From: Hahella sp. CCB-MM4
GTDB lineage: Bacteria > Pseudomonadota > Gammaproteobacteria > Pseudomonadales > Oleiphilaceae
Direction: 5' to 3'
Length of the DNA: 64,000 bases
Assembly (NCBI RefSeq): GCF_002260525.1
Contig: NZ_MRYI01000010.1
Span: forward strand, 124,001 to 188,000
The position numbers were made by a program, and so were the translations under genes. Below the pieces are notes generated by a model that was given only the letters and a program-made list of their open reading frames with translations, did no database searches and had not been told where the DNA came from. Below are positions 8,350 to 16,974 of this stretch, one piece after another; position 1 is the first letter of the stretch; the number at the start of each line of letters is the position of its first letter.

Positions 8350-9632
8350 GGTTGTATTGCCTTTAGTTGACTGACGACAGATTGTCTGGTGTGGGCCGGT
8401 AAATGGCTGACCAATGCCATGATCAGGCCTTCATAGGAGGTGGCTGATTCGGTGTAACGCTGTATCAACACCGGTGCCGTCGGGCCAATGTGGGCAGTCA
8501 GGACTGCTGCAAGTCTCATAAGGTACTGATCTGTGAAGGTCACCTTGTCGGTGTGCAGCTTTTCGTCTTCTTCCTGTGGGCGCCGTCGATTGGGGTTTTG
8601 CGACAAGTGCTGCTGGTAAGTTGCCAGCCACTGTACCACCTTGGTCATGGAGTTCAGTCGCAAATCAATATCGCGAATCAGCATGGCCTGGAGGAGTCTT
8701 AGTAAATGGGGTTGTGCTTCCAGCACCGGGTCGTTCAGTGGAGGTTCCTGGTTCATTACAGCATTCAACAGATTGGACGCTTTGTCTCCAGTAAACAAAG
8801 GTCTGCCGGTGAGCATTTCAAACAATACCGTCGCCAATGACCATATATCGGTGTAGGGGCCTACATCATCACCCTCCAACTGCTCGGGTGCCATATAGGC
8901 TAGGGTGCCCATGCGTGCGCCGGCAAGAGTAATCTCCGTGTCGGCAAGCTTGGCGATACCGAAATCAAGAATTTTTACGACGCCGTCATCCTGGATCATG
9001 ATATTGGCCGGCTTGATATCCCTATGGACGATATGGTGTTGATGGGCCGCACTGAGGCCAAAAGCGATCTGCTTGGCAATCTTGATGGCCTGTTTCAGAT
9101 CCAGAGGGCCTTTTGAAAGCAGTTTTTCAAGAGTTTTGCCGGTATAGAACTGCATGGCGATATACAGACCGCCATCCTCGGTATGCCCCATGTCGTGAAT
9201 GATACAGACATTGGGGTGGTCAAGCCGGGAAATGGCCTTGGCCTCCAGCAACAGGCGTTCCTTTATACCGGGCTCGGACGCAACAGCCGGAGCCAGGCAT
9301 TTTAAGGCGACATATCGGTCAAGCCGGGTATCCTCGGCTTTGAACACCCATCCCATACCACCTTCACCAATCTTGCTGATAATTCGGTATGGGCCGACCA
9401 GGGTGTCGGGGTGCATTCTGGGAAGAACCAGGGTGGCTTCTGGCGATTCCATGGTAAAGCTGCTTGGAAGCAGGTCTCCCACTTCTTCATCTGCCTGCAG
9501 AAGATCCAGCACTTCTTTCTTTATCTCGTCATCCGGGCAGTGGGTTGCCAGGAACTGTTGACGGTCTGTTGAGGGCAGGTCAGCAACCTGATCAAATATT
9601 TGTTGTATTAGGGTCCAACGATCCTGGTTCAT
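8346..9632 (-). CDS. Soluble Ser/Thr protein kinase paired with the ECF sigma factor
   Basis: A 428-residue Hanks-type kinase. The first 75 residues (RWTLIQQIFDQVADLPSTDR) match the leader common to bacterial kinases encoded with sig-70_X6 sigma factors. The kinase domain spans about 82-345: glycine loop GEGGMG (89-94), Lys111, Glu130, HRDIKPAN with catalytic Asp205, DFG at 223-225, then GTLAYMAPEQ. All catalytic residues are present. The C-terminus (TAHIGPTAPVLIQRYTESAT) resembles a helical module seen at the end of other bacterial kinases. No membrane helix is seen, unlike classical Pkn receptors. It is followed by an overlapping lipoprotein gene, and the sigma factor gene points toward it. 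Phosphorylation of that sigma factor is a reasonable but untested inference. Confidence 0.87.
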   Translation of the reverse strand: MNQDRWTLIQQIFDQVADLPSTDRQQFLATHCPDDEIKKEVLDLLQADEEVGDLLPSSFTMESPEATLVLPRMHPDTLVGPYRIISKIGEGGMGWVFKAEDTRLDRYVALKCLAPAVASEPGIKERLLLEAKAISRLDHPNVCIIHDMGHTEDGGLYIAMQFYTGKTLEKLLSKGPLDLKQAIKIAKQIAFGLSAAHQHHIVHRDIKPANIMIQDDGVVKILDFGIAKLADTEITLAGARMGTLAYMAPEQLEGDDVGPYTDIWSLATVLFEMLTGRPLFTGDKASNLLNAVMNQEPPLNDPVLEAQPHLLRLLQAMLIRDIDLRLNSMTKVVQWLATYQQHLSQNPNRRRPQEEDEKLHTDKVTFTDQYLMRLAAVLTAHIGPTAPVLIQRYTESATSYEGLIMALVSHLPAHTRQSVVSQLKAIQP

Positions 9633-9816
9633 CTCAGGGCCTGGTTTAAGTAATTCTGGGCACCATACCGACCGACCGGATATCCCAATCGCAGGTCAGA
9701 AAGACGCGCCTTGATTTGATCTCAGCGAGTGATTGTTTACACTCAGAGTGTTATCTATATACAGCTTAGTTCATTCAAATCCAAGCCAGGGTCCAAAGTA
9801 TCCTTTATTCGACGCC

Positions 9817-10278
9817 ATGCCTCAATTATTAGTTGTTGCACATGCGCCATCCGCCAATACCCGCCGCATGCTGGATGCGGTACTGGAGGGTGCGCGCCAT
9901 CCTGACATCGAAGCTGTCGAGGTGCGCTGGGTGCCACCGTTGGAGGCTGGTCCTGAAGATGTTTTTGCCTGTGATGCCATTATCCTGGGAACCACAGAAA
10001 ACCTTGGGTATATGAGCGGAGCTCTTAAAGATTTCTTTGATCGTATCTATTACCCCTGTCTTGAAGAGCGGCAGGGTCTTCCTTATGCGCTTTATATCCG
10101 TGCCGGCCATGACGGTACAGGTACACGGCGTGGGGTTGAAACGATTATTACGGGGTTGAAATGGCGTGCCTGCCGGGATCCATTGATATGCCGGGGAGAG
10201 TTTCAGGAAGAATTTCTTGAGCAATGCCGGGAGCTGGGCATGTATATGGCCGCGGGACTGGACGCCGGTATTTTTTGA
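9817..10278 (+). CDS. NAD(P)H-dependent FMN reductase/flavodoxin-like protein
   Basis: About 153 residues with a flavodoxin-like fold: MPQLLVVAHAPSANTRRML gives the first strand and phosphate-binding loop, and AIILGTTENLGYMSGALKDF matches the second FMN loop of the WrbA/NADPH-FMN reductase group. YIRAGHDGTGTRR is the third. It probably binds FMN and takes part in flavin or quinone reduction in the cytoplasm. I prefer the ATG at 9817 because it begins directly at the first strand; an in-frame start at 9733 would add 28 residues with no homology. It is a single gene followed at once by a short tandem repeat. Confidence 0.72.
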   Translation: MPQLLVVAHAPSANTRRMLDAVLEGARHPDIEAVEVRWVPPLEAGPEDVFACDAIILGTTENLGYMSGALKDFFDRIYYPCLEERQGLPYALYIRAGHDGTGTRRGVETIITGLKWRACRDPLICRGEFQEEFLEQCRELGMYMAAGLDAGIF

Positions 10279-10289
10279 ACAATTCCATA

Positions 10290-10349
10290 ATCGAAGGTCC
10301 ACTATCCGAATCGAAGGTCCACTATCCGAATCGAAGGTCCACTACCCGG
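10290..10349. repeat. Three tandem copies of a 20-base repeat
   Basis: The unit ATCGAAGGTCCACTATCCGA occurs at 10290-10309 and 10310-10329 exactly, and at 10330-10349 with two changes. It sits in the 76 bases between two convergent genes. It has no inverted symmetry and no T run, so it is not an obvious terminator. Confidence 0.9.
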
Positions 10350-10354
10350 TATTT

Positions 10355-10864
10355 TCAATAGGGTTTCTTTCGCAATCCCATCCGATACAGTAAAGGCGAT
10401 ATACCCCAGTTAAAGACCACAAATGCCACCAGAACCCCAATGGCATTCAAGGTTGGCAGGGGATAGAGATATTGTGCCGCGCCCAGCGGTAAGGAAACTT
10501 CAAGAAACTGGTCCAGTATAGGGGCCTGGGAGCTGGGTTTCAGATCCAGTCGGCGTTTGATGAAGCTGGTGAGGATGTCTCCTGATAGTGAGACGGCTGA
10601 CAGCAGCAGCCCATGTAGCCAGGGAAAACCGAGGAGAAATGCGGTCAATATTCCGGCAGAGATTCCGGCAAGGAGGCCGCGCCAGGTTTTAGATTTGCCC
10701 AGCCATGGGCGTTTGTCCCAGGCCTTCCGGCCCTGATCAATAGCGGCATTCCATGACGGAAATACATTGCGGGCCAGGATTGGCGCCCCGTTAACGATAA
10801 CCAACAATGTGAACAGTTTCAGTTCAAGCACCAATTCCTGCACCATCATTTCAATGTTATCCAT
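10355..10864 (-). CDS. CDP-archaeol synthase-like (CarS/DUF46) membrane enzyme
   Basis: A 169-residue integral membrane protein with about four to five helices. It has LGKSKTWRGLLAG near residue 55 and LSGDILTSFIKRRLDLKPSS, followed by PILDQF, the conserved CarS/CdsA-type motifs for binding CTP and metal. In archaea this family makes CDP-archaeol from CTP and digeranylgeranylglyceryl phosphate; the bacterial members have no settled substrate. It probably activates an unusual phospholipid or isoprenoid phosphate with CTP. It is a single gene convergent with the flavoprotein. Family assignment is good, substrate unknown. Confidence 0.75.
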   Translation of the reverse strand: MDNIEMMVQELVLELKLFTLLVIVNGAPILARNVFPSWNAAIDQGRKAWDKRPWLGKSKTWRGLLAGISAGILTAFLLGFPWLHGLLLSAVSLSGDILTSFIKRRLDLKPSSQAPILDQFLEVSLPLGAAQYLYPLPTLNAIGVLVAFVVFNWGISPLLYRMGLRKKPY

Positions 10865-11291
10865 GACCTGATGTTTCTATATGAAGCATAGACGCAGACT
10901 GTATGAAAGTCTTGTTTAGTGTATTTTAAGCTGGTTACTCATAAAAAAATGGGAGGTCAAGAGAGCTCCGTTTATCAATCTGGCGGTACTAATTACGTCA
11001 ACTTGCAGTTCTAAAAACGTCATGATCAAAGTAATTTTGGTCGTTTTCAGGTGGCTGATGAAGTCTATGAACTTTATCTGGTAAAAGATTGCCTCAATGA
11101 ATTTGTAAATTGCATATTACATTGATATTAAATGATAAATGTAGGTGTTGAGGTGGAGTTTACGCGCTGTTTATGCTCCGAAAATCACGTAAATGTTGAT
11201 GTTTTACGTGTCGTTTTTGAGCAGATTGGACAGGGTGTGAGCAAAATAAAACCATTTGAAATTTATAGGTCGAAGTATTAGTCTTTTTTTA
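10865..11291. other. Intergenic region between carS-like gene and betI
   Basis: These 427 AT-rich bases separate two divergent genes. No open frame or RNA gene stands out. It should hold the promoters of both units, but I could not assign convincing -35/-10 pairs. Confidence 0.4.
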
Positions 11292-11305
11292 ATTGAACGT
11301 TCAAT
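11292..11305. promoter_or_regulatory. BetI-type operator
   Basis: The 14-base perfect palindrome ATTGAACGTTCAAT ends 11 bases before the betI ATG. TetR-family BetI repressors bind sites with a GAACGTTC-like core, and betI is the first gene here, so autorepression relieved by choline is the likely role. Its position in the leader means bound BetI would block transcript start or elongation of the whole operon. Confidence 0.7.
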
Positions 11306-11316
11306 CAATAAAAATT

Positions 11317-11910
11317 ATGCCTAAGATCGTCGTTGAAGAAGAGAAGAGAGAACAGCTCATTGAGGCCACTCTGCAGTCGGTAGAGGAATACGGTATTCAG
11401 GGCACAACCATTAACAGGATCAGCCAGTTCGCTGGCGTTTCAACAGGCATTATCAGCCACTACTTCGGTGGCAAGCAGGCATTGATGGAAGCAACAGTCA
11501 GGTATCTGTTGAATGCACTGCAGAAAACATTAATTACTGAGCTGGAGAAATCGGACGGCTCTCCCCAGGCAAGGATGATGGCCATTATTCAGGCCAATTT
11601 CAGTAAATTGCAGGTCAGTGATCGGGCTGCCAAAACTTGGTTGGCGTTCTGGGCTCAGGCGATGCACGACCCGGAACTGGCACGACTGCAAAGAGTCAAC
11701 GAAAAGCGTTTGTTCTCTAACCTGAAAGTGACGCTAAGAGAAATTCTGCCGGAAGATCAGGTGGAAGAAAAAGCGCAAACCATTGCCGCATTAATCGACG
11801 GGCTCTGGTTGCGTAGTGCGCTCAGCACAGGAGGCCTGACCGTGAGTCAGGCAGAGCGGATATGCCGCAATTATGTCAATGAACTATTTGAAGCACAGGA
11901 CCAACAATGA
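11317..11910 (+). CDS. betI: Choline-responsive TetR-family repressor
   Basis: A 197-residue TetR regulator. From [19 protein letters not shown] through the helix-turn-helix [20 protein letters not shown] it matches BetI closely. The C-terminal ligand domain contains [20 protein letters not shown] and [14 protein letters not shown], both typical of BetI. It represses the choline-to-betaine genes until choline is present. I use the ATG at 11317, which gives the classical N-terminus; a TTG further upstream lies inside the operator palindrome. Its stop overlaps the betB start (ATGA), so translation of the two is coupled. Confidence 0.93.
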   Translation: MPKIVVEEEKREQLIEATLQSVEEYGIQGTTINRISQFAGVSTGIISHYFGGKQALMEATVRYLLNALQKTLITELEKSDGSPQARMMAIIQANFSKLQVSDRAAKTWLAFWAQAMHDPELARLQRVNEKRLFSNLKVTLREILPEDQVEEKAQTIAALIDGLWLRSALSTGGLTVSQAERICRNYVNELFEAQDQQ

Positions 11911-13370
11911 ATCTGCCGGTTTATCAGTCTTTTATCGATGGTAAATACCATAGCAACAACACCTCGGAGACTTTCGATGTGGTGTATCCGGGATCCGGTG
12001 AGGTGATTTATCGGGTTGAACAGGCGACGCCGGAACTGGTTGATCTCGCGGTGAAATCTTCCCGTGAAGGCTTTGCCAAATGGTCGGCCATGTCTGGTAT
12101 GGAAAGGGGAAGAATCCTCAATAAGGCCGTGGCCCTGTTGCGCGAACGAAATGACGAGCTGGCCCGGATAGAAGTGCTGGATACCGGAAAACCCTGGCAG
12201 GAAGCCAGTGTGGTCGATGTGGTCACCGGTGCGGACAGCATTGAATTCTTTGCTGGCCTGGCGGCATCTATCGAAGGTAACCACCAGGATCTGGGGGGCG
12301 ATTTTTACTATACCCGACGCGAGCCTCTGGGTGTTTGCGCCGGGATCGGCGCATGGAACTATCCGTTGCAGATTGCCTGCTGGAAGTCTGCACCCGCCCT
12401 GGCTGCGGGCAACTCGATGGTGTTCAAACCTTCCGAGGAAACTCCGTTGGGAGCATTGAAACTGGCCGAAATCTTCATAGAAGCAGGTGTTCCGGCGGGT
12501 GTATTCAATGTGGTGCAGGGTGACCACCGGGTCGGGCAGATGCTGACCGGTCACGAAGGTATCGAGAAAGTCTCCTTCACCGGAGAAGTTGGCACCGGTA
12601 AAAAAGTGATGGCTGCTTCGGCTTCCACATTAAAAGACGTCACCATGGAGCTTGGCGGCAAGTCGCCTTTGGTGATATTTGACGATTGTGATCTTGAGAA
12701 TGCGGTATCCGCAGCGCTGGTAGGAAACTTCTACACCCAGGGCGAGGTGTGTACCCATGGAACCCGTGTATTTGTCCACCAAGCCATCCTTGACCAATTC
12801 GTTGAACGGGTTAAGGCCCGGCTTCAGGCCAATATTGTGATTGGCGATCCCATGCATCCCGATACCAACATCGGTGCTCTGATCTCGGCAAAACACCAGG
12901 AAAAGGTGATGAGCTACATCGACCTTGGTCGTCAAGAGGGCGCAACCCTGGTACACGGTGGGCAGGCCGCCCAACCTTCAGGATTTGAAAACGGTTACTT
13001 CGTTGAGCCGACAGTTTTTACTGACTGTCAGGATGATATGAGAATCGTGAAGGAAGAGATTTTTGGTCCCGTCATGAGTGTGCTGTCCTTCGATAGCGAA
13101 GAGGAAGTCATTGCCCGTGCCAACAACACTGAGTATGGGCTGGCAGCTGCTGTGTTTACCAACGATATTCGCCGGGCGCATCGTGTAATAGGTAAGTTAC
13201 AGGCGGGCATCTGCTGGATTAATGCCTTTGGGGCATCTCCTGCCGAAATGCCGGTGGGAGGCTATAAGCAGTCCGGGATTGGTCGTGAAAACGGCGTTTA
13301 TACACTCAATCAATACACCCAGTTGAAAGCTGTCTATGTCGGTATGACAGATCTGGATGCTCCGTTTTAA
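11907..13370 (+). CDS. betB: Betaine aldehyde dehydrogenase
   Basis: A 487-residue aldehyde dehydrogenase. The motif [14 protein letters not shown] carries the general-base Glu, and [16 protein letters not shown] carries the catalytic Cys in the form found in Bet[21 protein letters not shown] is the NAD-binding region, and [11 protein letters not shown] lies near the end. It oxidises betaine aldehyde to glycine betaine with NAD(P). The start overlaps betI by four bases and betA follows after 29 bases, so it belongs to one osmoprotection operon. Confidence 0.96.
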   Translation: MNLPVYQSFIDGKYHSNNTSETFDVVYPGSGEVIYRVEQATPELVDLAVKSSREGFAKWSAMSGMERGRILNKAVALLRERNDELARIEVLDTGKPWQEASVVDVVTGADSIEFFAGLAASIEGNHQDLGGDFYYTRREPLGVCAGIGAWNYPLQIACWKSAPALAAGNSMVFKPSEETPLGALKLAEIFIEAGVPAGVFNVVQGDHRVGQMLTGHEGIEKVSFTGEVGTGKKVMAASASTLKDVTMELGGKSPLVIFDDCDLENAVSAALVGNFYTQGEVCTHGTRVFVHQAILDQFVERVKARLQANIVIGDPMHPDTNIGALISAKHQEKVMSYIDLGRQEGATLVHGGQAAQPSGFENGYFVEPTVFTDCQDDMRIVKEEIFGPVMSVLSFDSEEEVIARANNTEYGLAAAVFTNDIRRAHRVIGKLQAGICWINAFGASPAEMPVGGYKQSGIGRENGVYTLNQYTQLKAVYVGMTDLDAPF

Positions 13371-13399
13371 TTTCAACCTTTGGCAATGATGGCGTAGTC

Positions 13400-15076
13400 A
13401 TGACAGTAAAGAGTAATGCAAAAAGCTTTGATTACATCGTGATCGGTACCGGTTCCGCCGGATGTGTATTGGCGAATCGGCTGACAGAAAGTGGTCGTGA
13501 TGAGGTGCTGGTATTGGAAGCAGGTCGTAAAGACGACACCTGGAAAATCCATATGCCGGCGGCACTGACGTACAACCTCGGGGATGATAAGTACAACTGG
13601 TACTACCATACTGAGCCACAGGAATTCATGAACCAGCGCAAGCTGTATTGGCCGCGCGGTCGTGTCTGGGGTGGTGGTTCCGCATTGAACGCCATGGTGT
13701 ATATCCGTGGCCATGCCCTGGATTATGACCGTTGGGATGAAGAAGGCGCCAAAGGCTGGGCCTATAAAGATGTATTGCCTTATTTTCGCCGGGCGGAAAC
13801 CCGGGAGAAGGGGGAAGACGATTACCGCGGTGGCAAAGGTCCTTTGAACGTACATACGGGTGATGAAACCAACCCGTTGTTTGAAGCTTTTATTAAATCT
13901 GCGATGGAAGCAGGGTACCCGTTCACCGAAGATATGAATGGCTACCAGCAGGAAGGCTTTGGGGTCATGGATATGACCATCAAAAAAGGTAAGCGCTGGA
14001 GTACTGCGCAGGCTTATTTGCGGCCGGTTCTGGACCGTTCCAACCTCACCACGGAAACCGGTGCGCTGGCGACCCGTCTGTTGTTCGAAGGAGACTGCTG
14101 TATCGGTGTGGAATATGAGCAGAAGGGGCAGATTGTCCAGGCTCTGGCCCGCAAAGAGGTCATTCTATCCGGCGGTGCGATCAATTCTCCGCAGCTGTTA
14201 ATGCTTTCCGGAATAGGTGATGAGGCATTACTGAAAGCCCTGGACATTGAGGTGAAAGCCCATGTACCGGGAGTCGGTCAGAATTTGCAGGATCACCTGG
14301 AGCTCTATGTTCAGAATGCCTGTATTCAGCCACTGACGCTTTACAACTTTACCCGTCAACCACGCAAAACGGTGGAAGGGGTGAAGTGGTTTCTCAATCA
14401 CGATAAGAGTGCATGCCGGACAGCGCACCTTGAAGCCGGCGGTTTTATCCGTACGGAAGCGGGCGTGAAGCATCCCGACATCCAATACCACTTCCTGCCG
14501 TCGCAGGTGATTGATCATGGTCGTGTAGATCCTCAGGAGCACGCGTTTCAGGCTCACGTGGGTCCGATGCGTCCCACTTCCGTCGGGTTTATGAAAATCG
14601 TTTCCAAAGATCCGCGTAAGCATCCTTTATTGCAACCAAATTATCTGGCCACTGAGCGCGATCGTTTTGAAATGCGGCAATGCGTCAAGCTTACCCGCGA
14701 AATATTCGCTCAGAAATCACTGGATCCGTTTCGTGGCAATGAGCTGCGTCCGGGGGCTGGAGTGAAAACAGATGAGCAGATCGATGAATTTGTTCGCAAT
14801 TATTCTGATAGTGCCTATCACCCTTCGTGCACCTGCAAGATGGGCGCTGATGATGATCCGATGGCGGTTGTGGACTCTGAAGCCAGGGTTCGCGGCGTAC
14901 AGAACCTCCGTGTAGTCGATGCTTCTATTATGCCAAGCATTGTCAGCGGAAACCTGAACGCTCCCACCATCATGATGGCCGAGAAATGTGCAGATCACAT
15001 TCTTGGTAAAACGTTACTGACGCCCTCTGAGGCGCCGGTATGGATTCACCCTAACTATTCAACTCAGCAGAGGTAG
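13400..15076 (+). CDS. betA: Choline dehydrogenase
   Basis: A 558-residue GMC oxidoreductase. FDYIVIGTGSAGCVLANRLT binds the FAD ADP moiety; GRVWGGGSALNAMVYIRGH and SGGAINSPQLLMLSGIG are GMC signatures; YHPSCTCKMG and SGNLNAPTIMMAEKCAD form the active-site end. It oxidises choline to betaine aldehyde, feeding electrons to the respiratory chain, usually as a membrane-associated protein. It works directly with BetB. Confidence 0.96.
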   Translation: MTVKSNAKSFDYIVIGTGSAGCVLANRLTESGRDEVLVLEAGRKDDTWKIHMPAALTYNLGDDKYNWYYHTEPQEFMNQRKLYWPRGRVWGGGSALNAMVYIRGHALDYDRWDEEGAKGWAYKDVLPYFRRAETREKGEDDYRGGKGPLNVHTGDETNPLFEAFIKSAMEAGYPFTEDMNGYQQEGFGVMDMTIKKGKRWSTAQAYLRPVLDRSNLTTETGALATRLLFEGDCCIGVEYEQKGQIVQALARKEVILSGGAINSPQLLMLSGIGDEALLKALDIEVKAHVPGVGQNLQDHLELYVQNACIQPLTLYNFTRQPRKTVEGVKWFLNHDKSACRTAHLEAGGFIRTEAGVKHPDIQYHFLPSQVIDHGRVDPQEHAFQAHVGPMRPTSVGFMKIVSKDPRKHPLLQPNYLATERDRFEMRQCVKLTREIFAQKSLDPFRGNELRPGAGVKTDEQIDEFVRNYSDSAYHPSCTCKMGADDDPMAVVDSEARVRGVQNLRVVDASIMPSIVSGNLNAPTIMMAEKCADHILGKTLLTPSEAPVWIHPNYSTQQR

Positions 15077-15171
15077 TGTGAAGTGCGCCTGCGGTTTCGT
15101 AGTGAAACGGCTGGCCAACGCAGGGACGCTCGTTTACCGATGTTGATTTTTTAAAACAACAGGGGAAAGAG

Positions 15172-16110
15172 ATGAAACACATGAAGCAACTCGTTGTGGC
15201 GGCCACTCTGGTATTCGGCAGTGTTACCGCCCAGGCAGCAGAGGAATGTAAACAAGTAAATTTTGCCGATGTGGGCTGGACGGATATCACGGCGACCACC
15301 GCTATGACATCAGTTGTTCTGGAAGCACTGGGTTATGCACCTAAAACTCAGCTTCTGTCCGTTCCTGTCACTTACAAATCTCTATCTAACGGCGATCTGG
15401 ATATCTTTCTGGGTAACTGGATGCCGACCATGGAAGCGGACATTCGTCCTTATATTGACAACAAGACTGTTGAAGTCGTAGGCAAAAACCTGGAAGGGGC
15501 GAAATACACCCTGGCGGTTCCCTCCTATGTGGCTGAAGCAGGAGTCAAATCTTTTGCGGATATCGTCAAAAACGCTGACAAATTTGACGACCGCATTTAC
15601 GGCATCGAACCTGGCAATGACGGCAACCGCCTGATCCAGGACATGATTGACAAGGGTGCCTTCGGACTGAAGGAATTCAAGGTAGTTGAGTCCAGCGAGG
15701 CAGGTATGTTGTCCCAGGTGAAGCGTGCTGTAAAACGCAAAGACTGGATTGTTTTCCTGGCTTGGGAGCCACATCCCATGAATGCCAACTTCGAGCTGAC
15801 TTACCTCAGTGGCGGTGACGACTATTTTGGTCCTGACTTTGGCGGTGCCACCGTTTACACCAACGTTCGCAGTGGATTGATGAGCGAATGTCAGAACCTG
15901 GGTGCCTTACTGAAAAATCTGCAGTTCTCGCTGGCCATGGAAAACGAAGTCATGGGCGCGATTCTTGATGACAAGAAGAAGCCTGAAGTTGCCGCTTCAG
16001 ACTGGATTAAGGCTAACTTCGCCCAAGTCGAGAAGTGGCTCAAAGGTGTGAACACCATCGATGGCAAGCCAGCCATTCCCGCTGTCAAAAAACATCTGCA
16101 GTTGATGTAA
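15172..16110 (+). CDS. choX: Choline ABC transporter, periplasmic binding protein
   Basis: A 312-residue OpuAC-type binding protein with a signal peptide ending TAQAAEEC. VNFADVGWTDITATTAMTSV and FLGNWMPTMEADIRPYI supply the aromatic residues of the quaternary-ammonium cage, and VFLAWEPHPMN is conserved in ChoX. It should capture choline, possibly acetylcholine, in the periplasm and pass it to ChoW. It sits between betA and choW, consistent with supplying substrate for betaine synthesis. An AAAGAG site precedes the ATG. Confidence 0.92.
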   Translation: MKHMKQLVVAATLVFGSVTAQAAEECKQVNFADVGWTDITATTAMTSVVLEALGYAPKTQLLSVPVTYKSLSNGDLDIFLGNWMPTMEADIRPYIDNKTVEVVGKNLEGAKYTLAVPSYVAEAGVKSFADIVKNADKFDDRIYGIEPGNDGNRLIQDMIDKGAFGLKEFKVVESSEAGMLSQVKRAVKRKDWIVFLAWEPHPMNANFELTYLSGGDDYFGPDFGGATVYTNVRSGLMSECQNLGALLKNLQFSLAMENEVMGAILDDKKKPEVAASDWIKANFAQVEKWLKGVNTIDGKPAIPAVKKHLQLM

Positions 16111-16123
16111 GCAGGGAACCATT

Positions 16124-16951
16124 ATGGACTGGATGAGTGATCATAAACTGCCAGTCGGCGAGTGGATGGAAGCCGTGGTCGATTTTCTGACCGACCACGG
16201 TGGCGCATTCTTTGACTGGATAGCCGTTTCCCTGGAGACGATTATCCAGGGGTTGATCGATCTGCTGATGATGCTGCACCCACTGGCATTTATTCTGCTG
16301 GTGGCGGCAGGAGCCGGATGGCTACAGCGTCGCTGGTCGATCTCTGCACTCGTTGTACTGGGCCTGGGGTTGATCTGGAACCTGGGGTATTGGCAGGAGA
16401 CGATTGAAACTCTTGCACTTGTACTTTTTGCGACCGGCTTTTGTGTCTTGTTCGGAGTGCCTATTGGTATTGCCGCGGCCCATCGGCCATGGCTATATCG
16501 GGTGATGCGTCCTCTTCTGGATCTGATGCAAACCATTCCGACATTTGTTTATTTGATTCCAACACTGACGTTATTTGGATTGGGTGTCGTACCCGGTTTG
16601 ATATCTACCATTATCTTTGCCATAGCCGCACCGATTCGGTTGACGCACCTGGGCATTACGCAGGTTCCCGAAGAGTTGCTGGAGGCGGGTAAAGCCTTTG
16701 GCTGCAAGCCGACGGCTCTGCTCTTCAAGGTGGAGATTCCAGCTGCCATGTCAAGCATTATGGCCGGGGTCACCCAGTGCATCATGCTATCGCTGTCGAT
16801 GGTGGTTATTGCAGCCCTGGTGGGGGCTGACGGCCTTGGTAAGCCGGTGGTGAGAGCTTTGAATACCGTTGATATCGCAACTGGATTTGAAGCCGGCTTG
16901 GCCATAGTTCTGATTGCAATCTTGCTTGACCGTATGTTCAAGAAGGCATAG
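16124..16951 (+). CDS. choW: Choline ABC transporter, permease
   Basis: A 275-residue permease of the OpuA/ProW class. An N-terminal amphipathic region (WMEAVVDFLTDHGGAFFDWI) precedes about six membrane helices. The EAA-loop region VPEELLEAGKAFGCKPTALL is the contact site for the ATPase, and MQTIPTFVYLIPTLTLFGLG is a conserved helix of this class. It forms the membrane channel for choline. The gene follows choX by 13 bases and precedes choV by 23. Confidence 0.93.
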   Translation: MDWMSDHKLPVGEWMEAVVDFLTDHGGAFFDWIAVSLETIIQGLIDLLMMLHPLAFILLVAAGAGWLQRRWSISALVVLGLGLIWNLGYWQETIETLALVLFATGFCVLFGVPIGIAAAHRPWLYRVMRPLLDLMQTIPTFVYLIPTLTLFGLGVVPGLISTIIFAIAAPIRLTHLGITQVPEELLEAGKAFGCKPTALLFKVEIPAAMSSIMAGVTQCIMLSLSMVVIAALVGADGLGKPVVRALNTVDIATGFEAGLAIVLIAILLDRMFKKA

Positions 16952-16974
16952 CCGGAAGTTGGGAGGAGGAAAAC

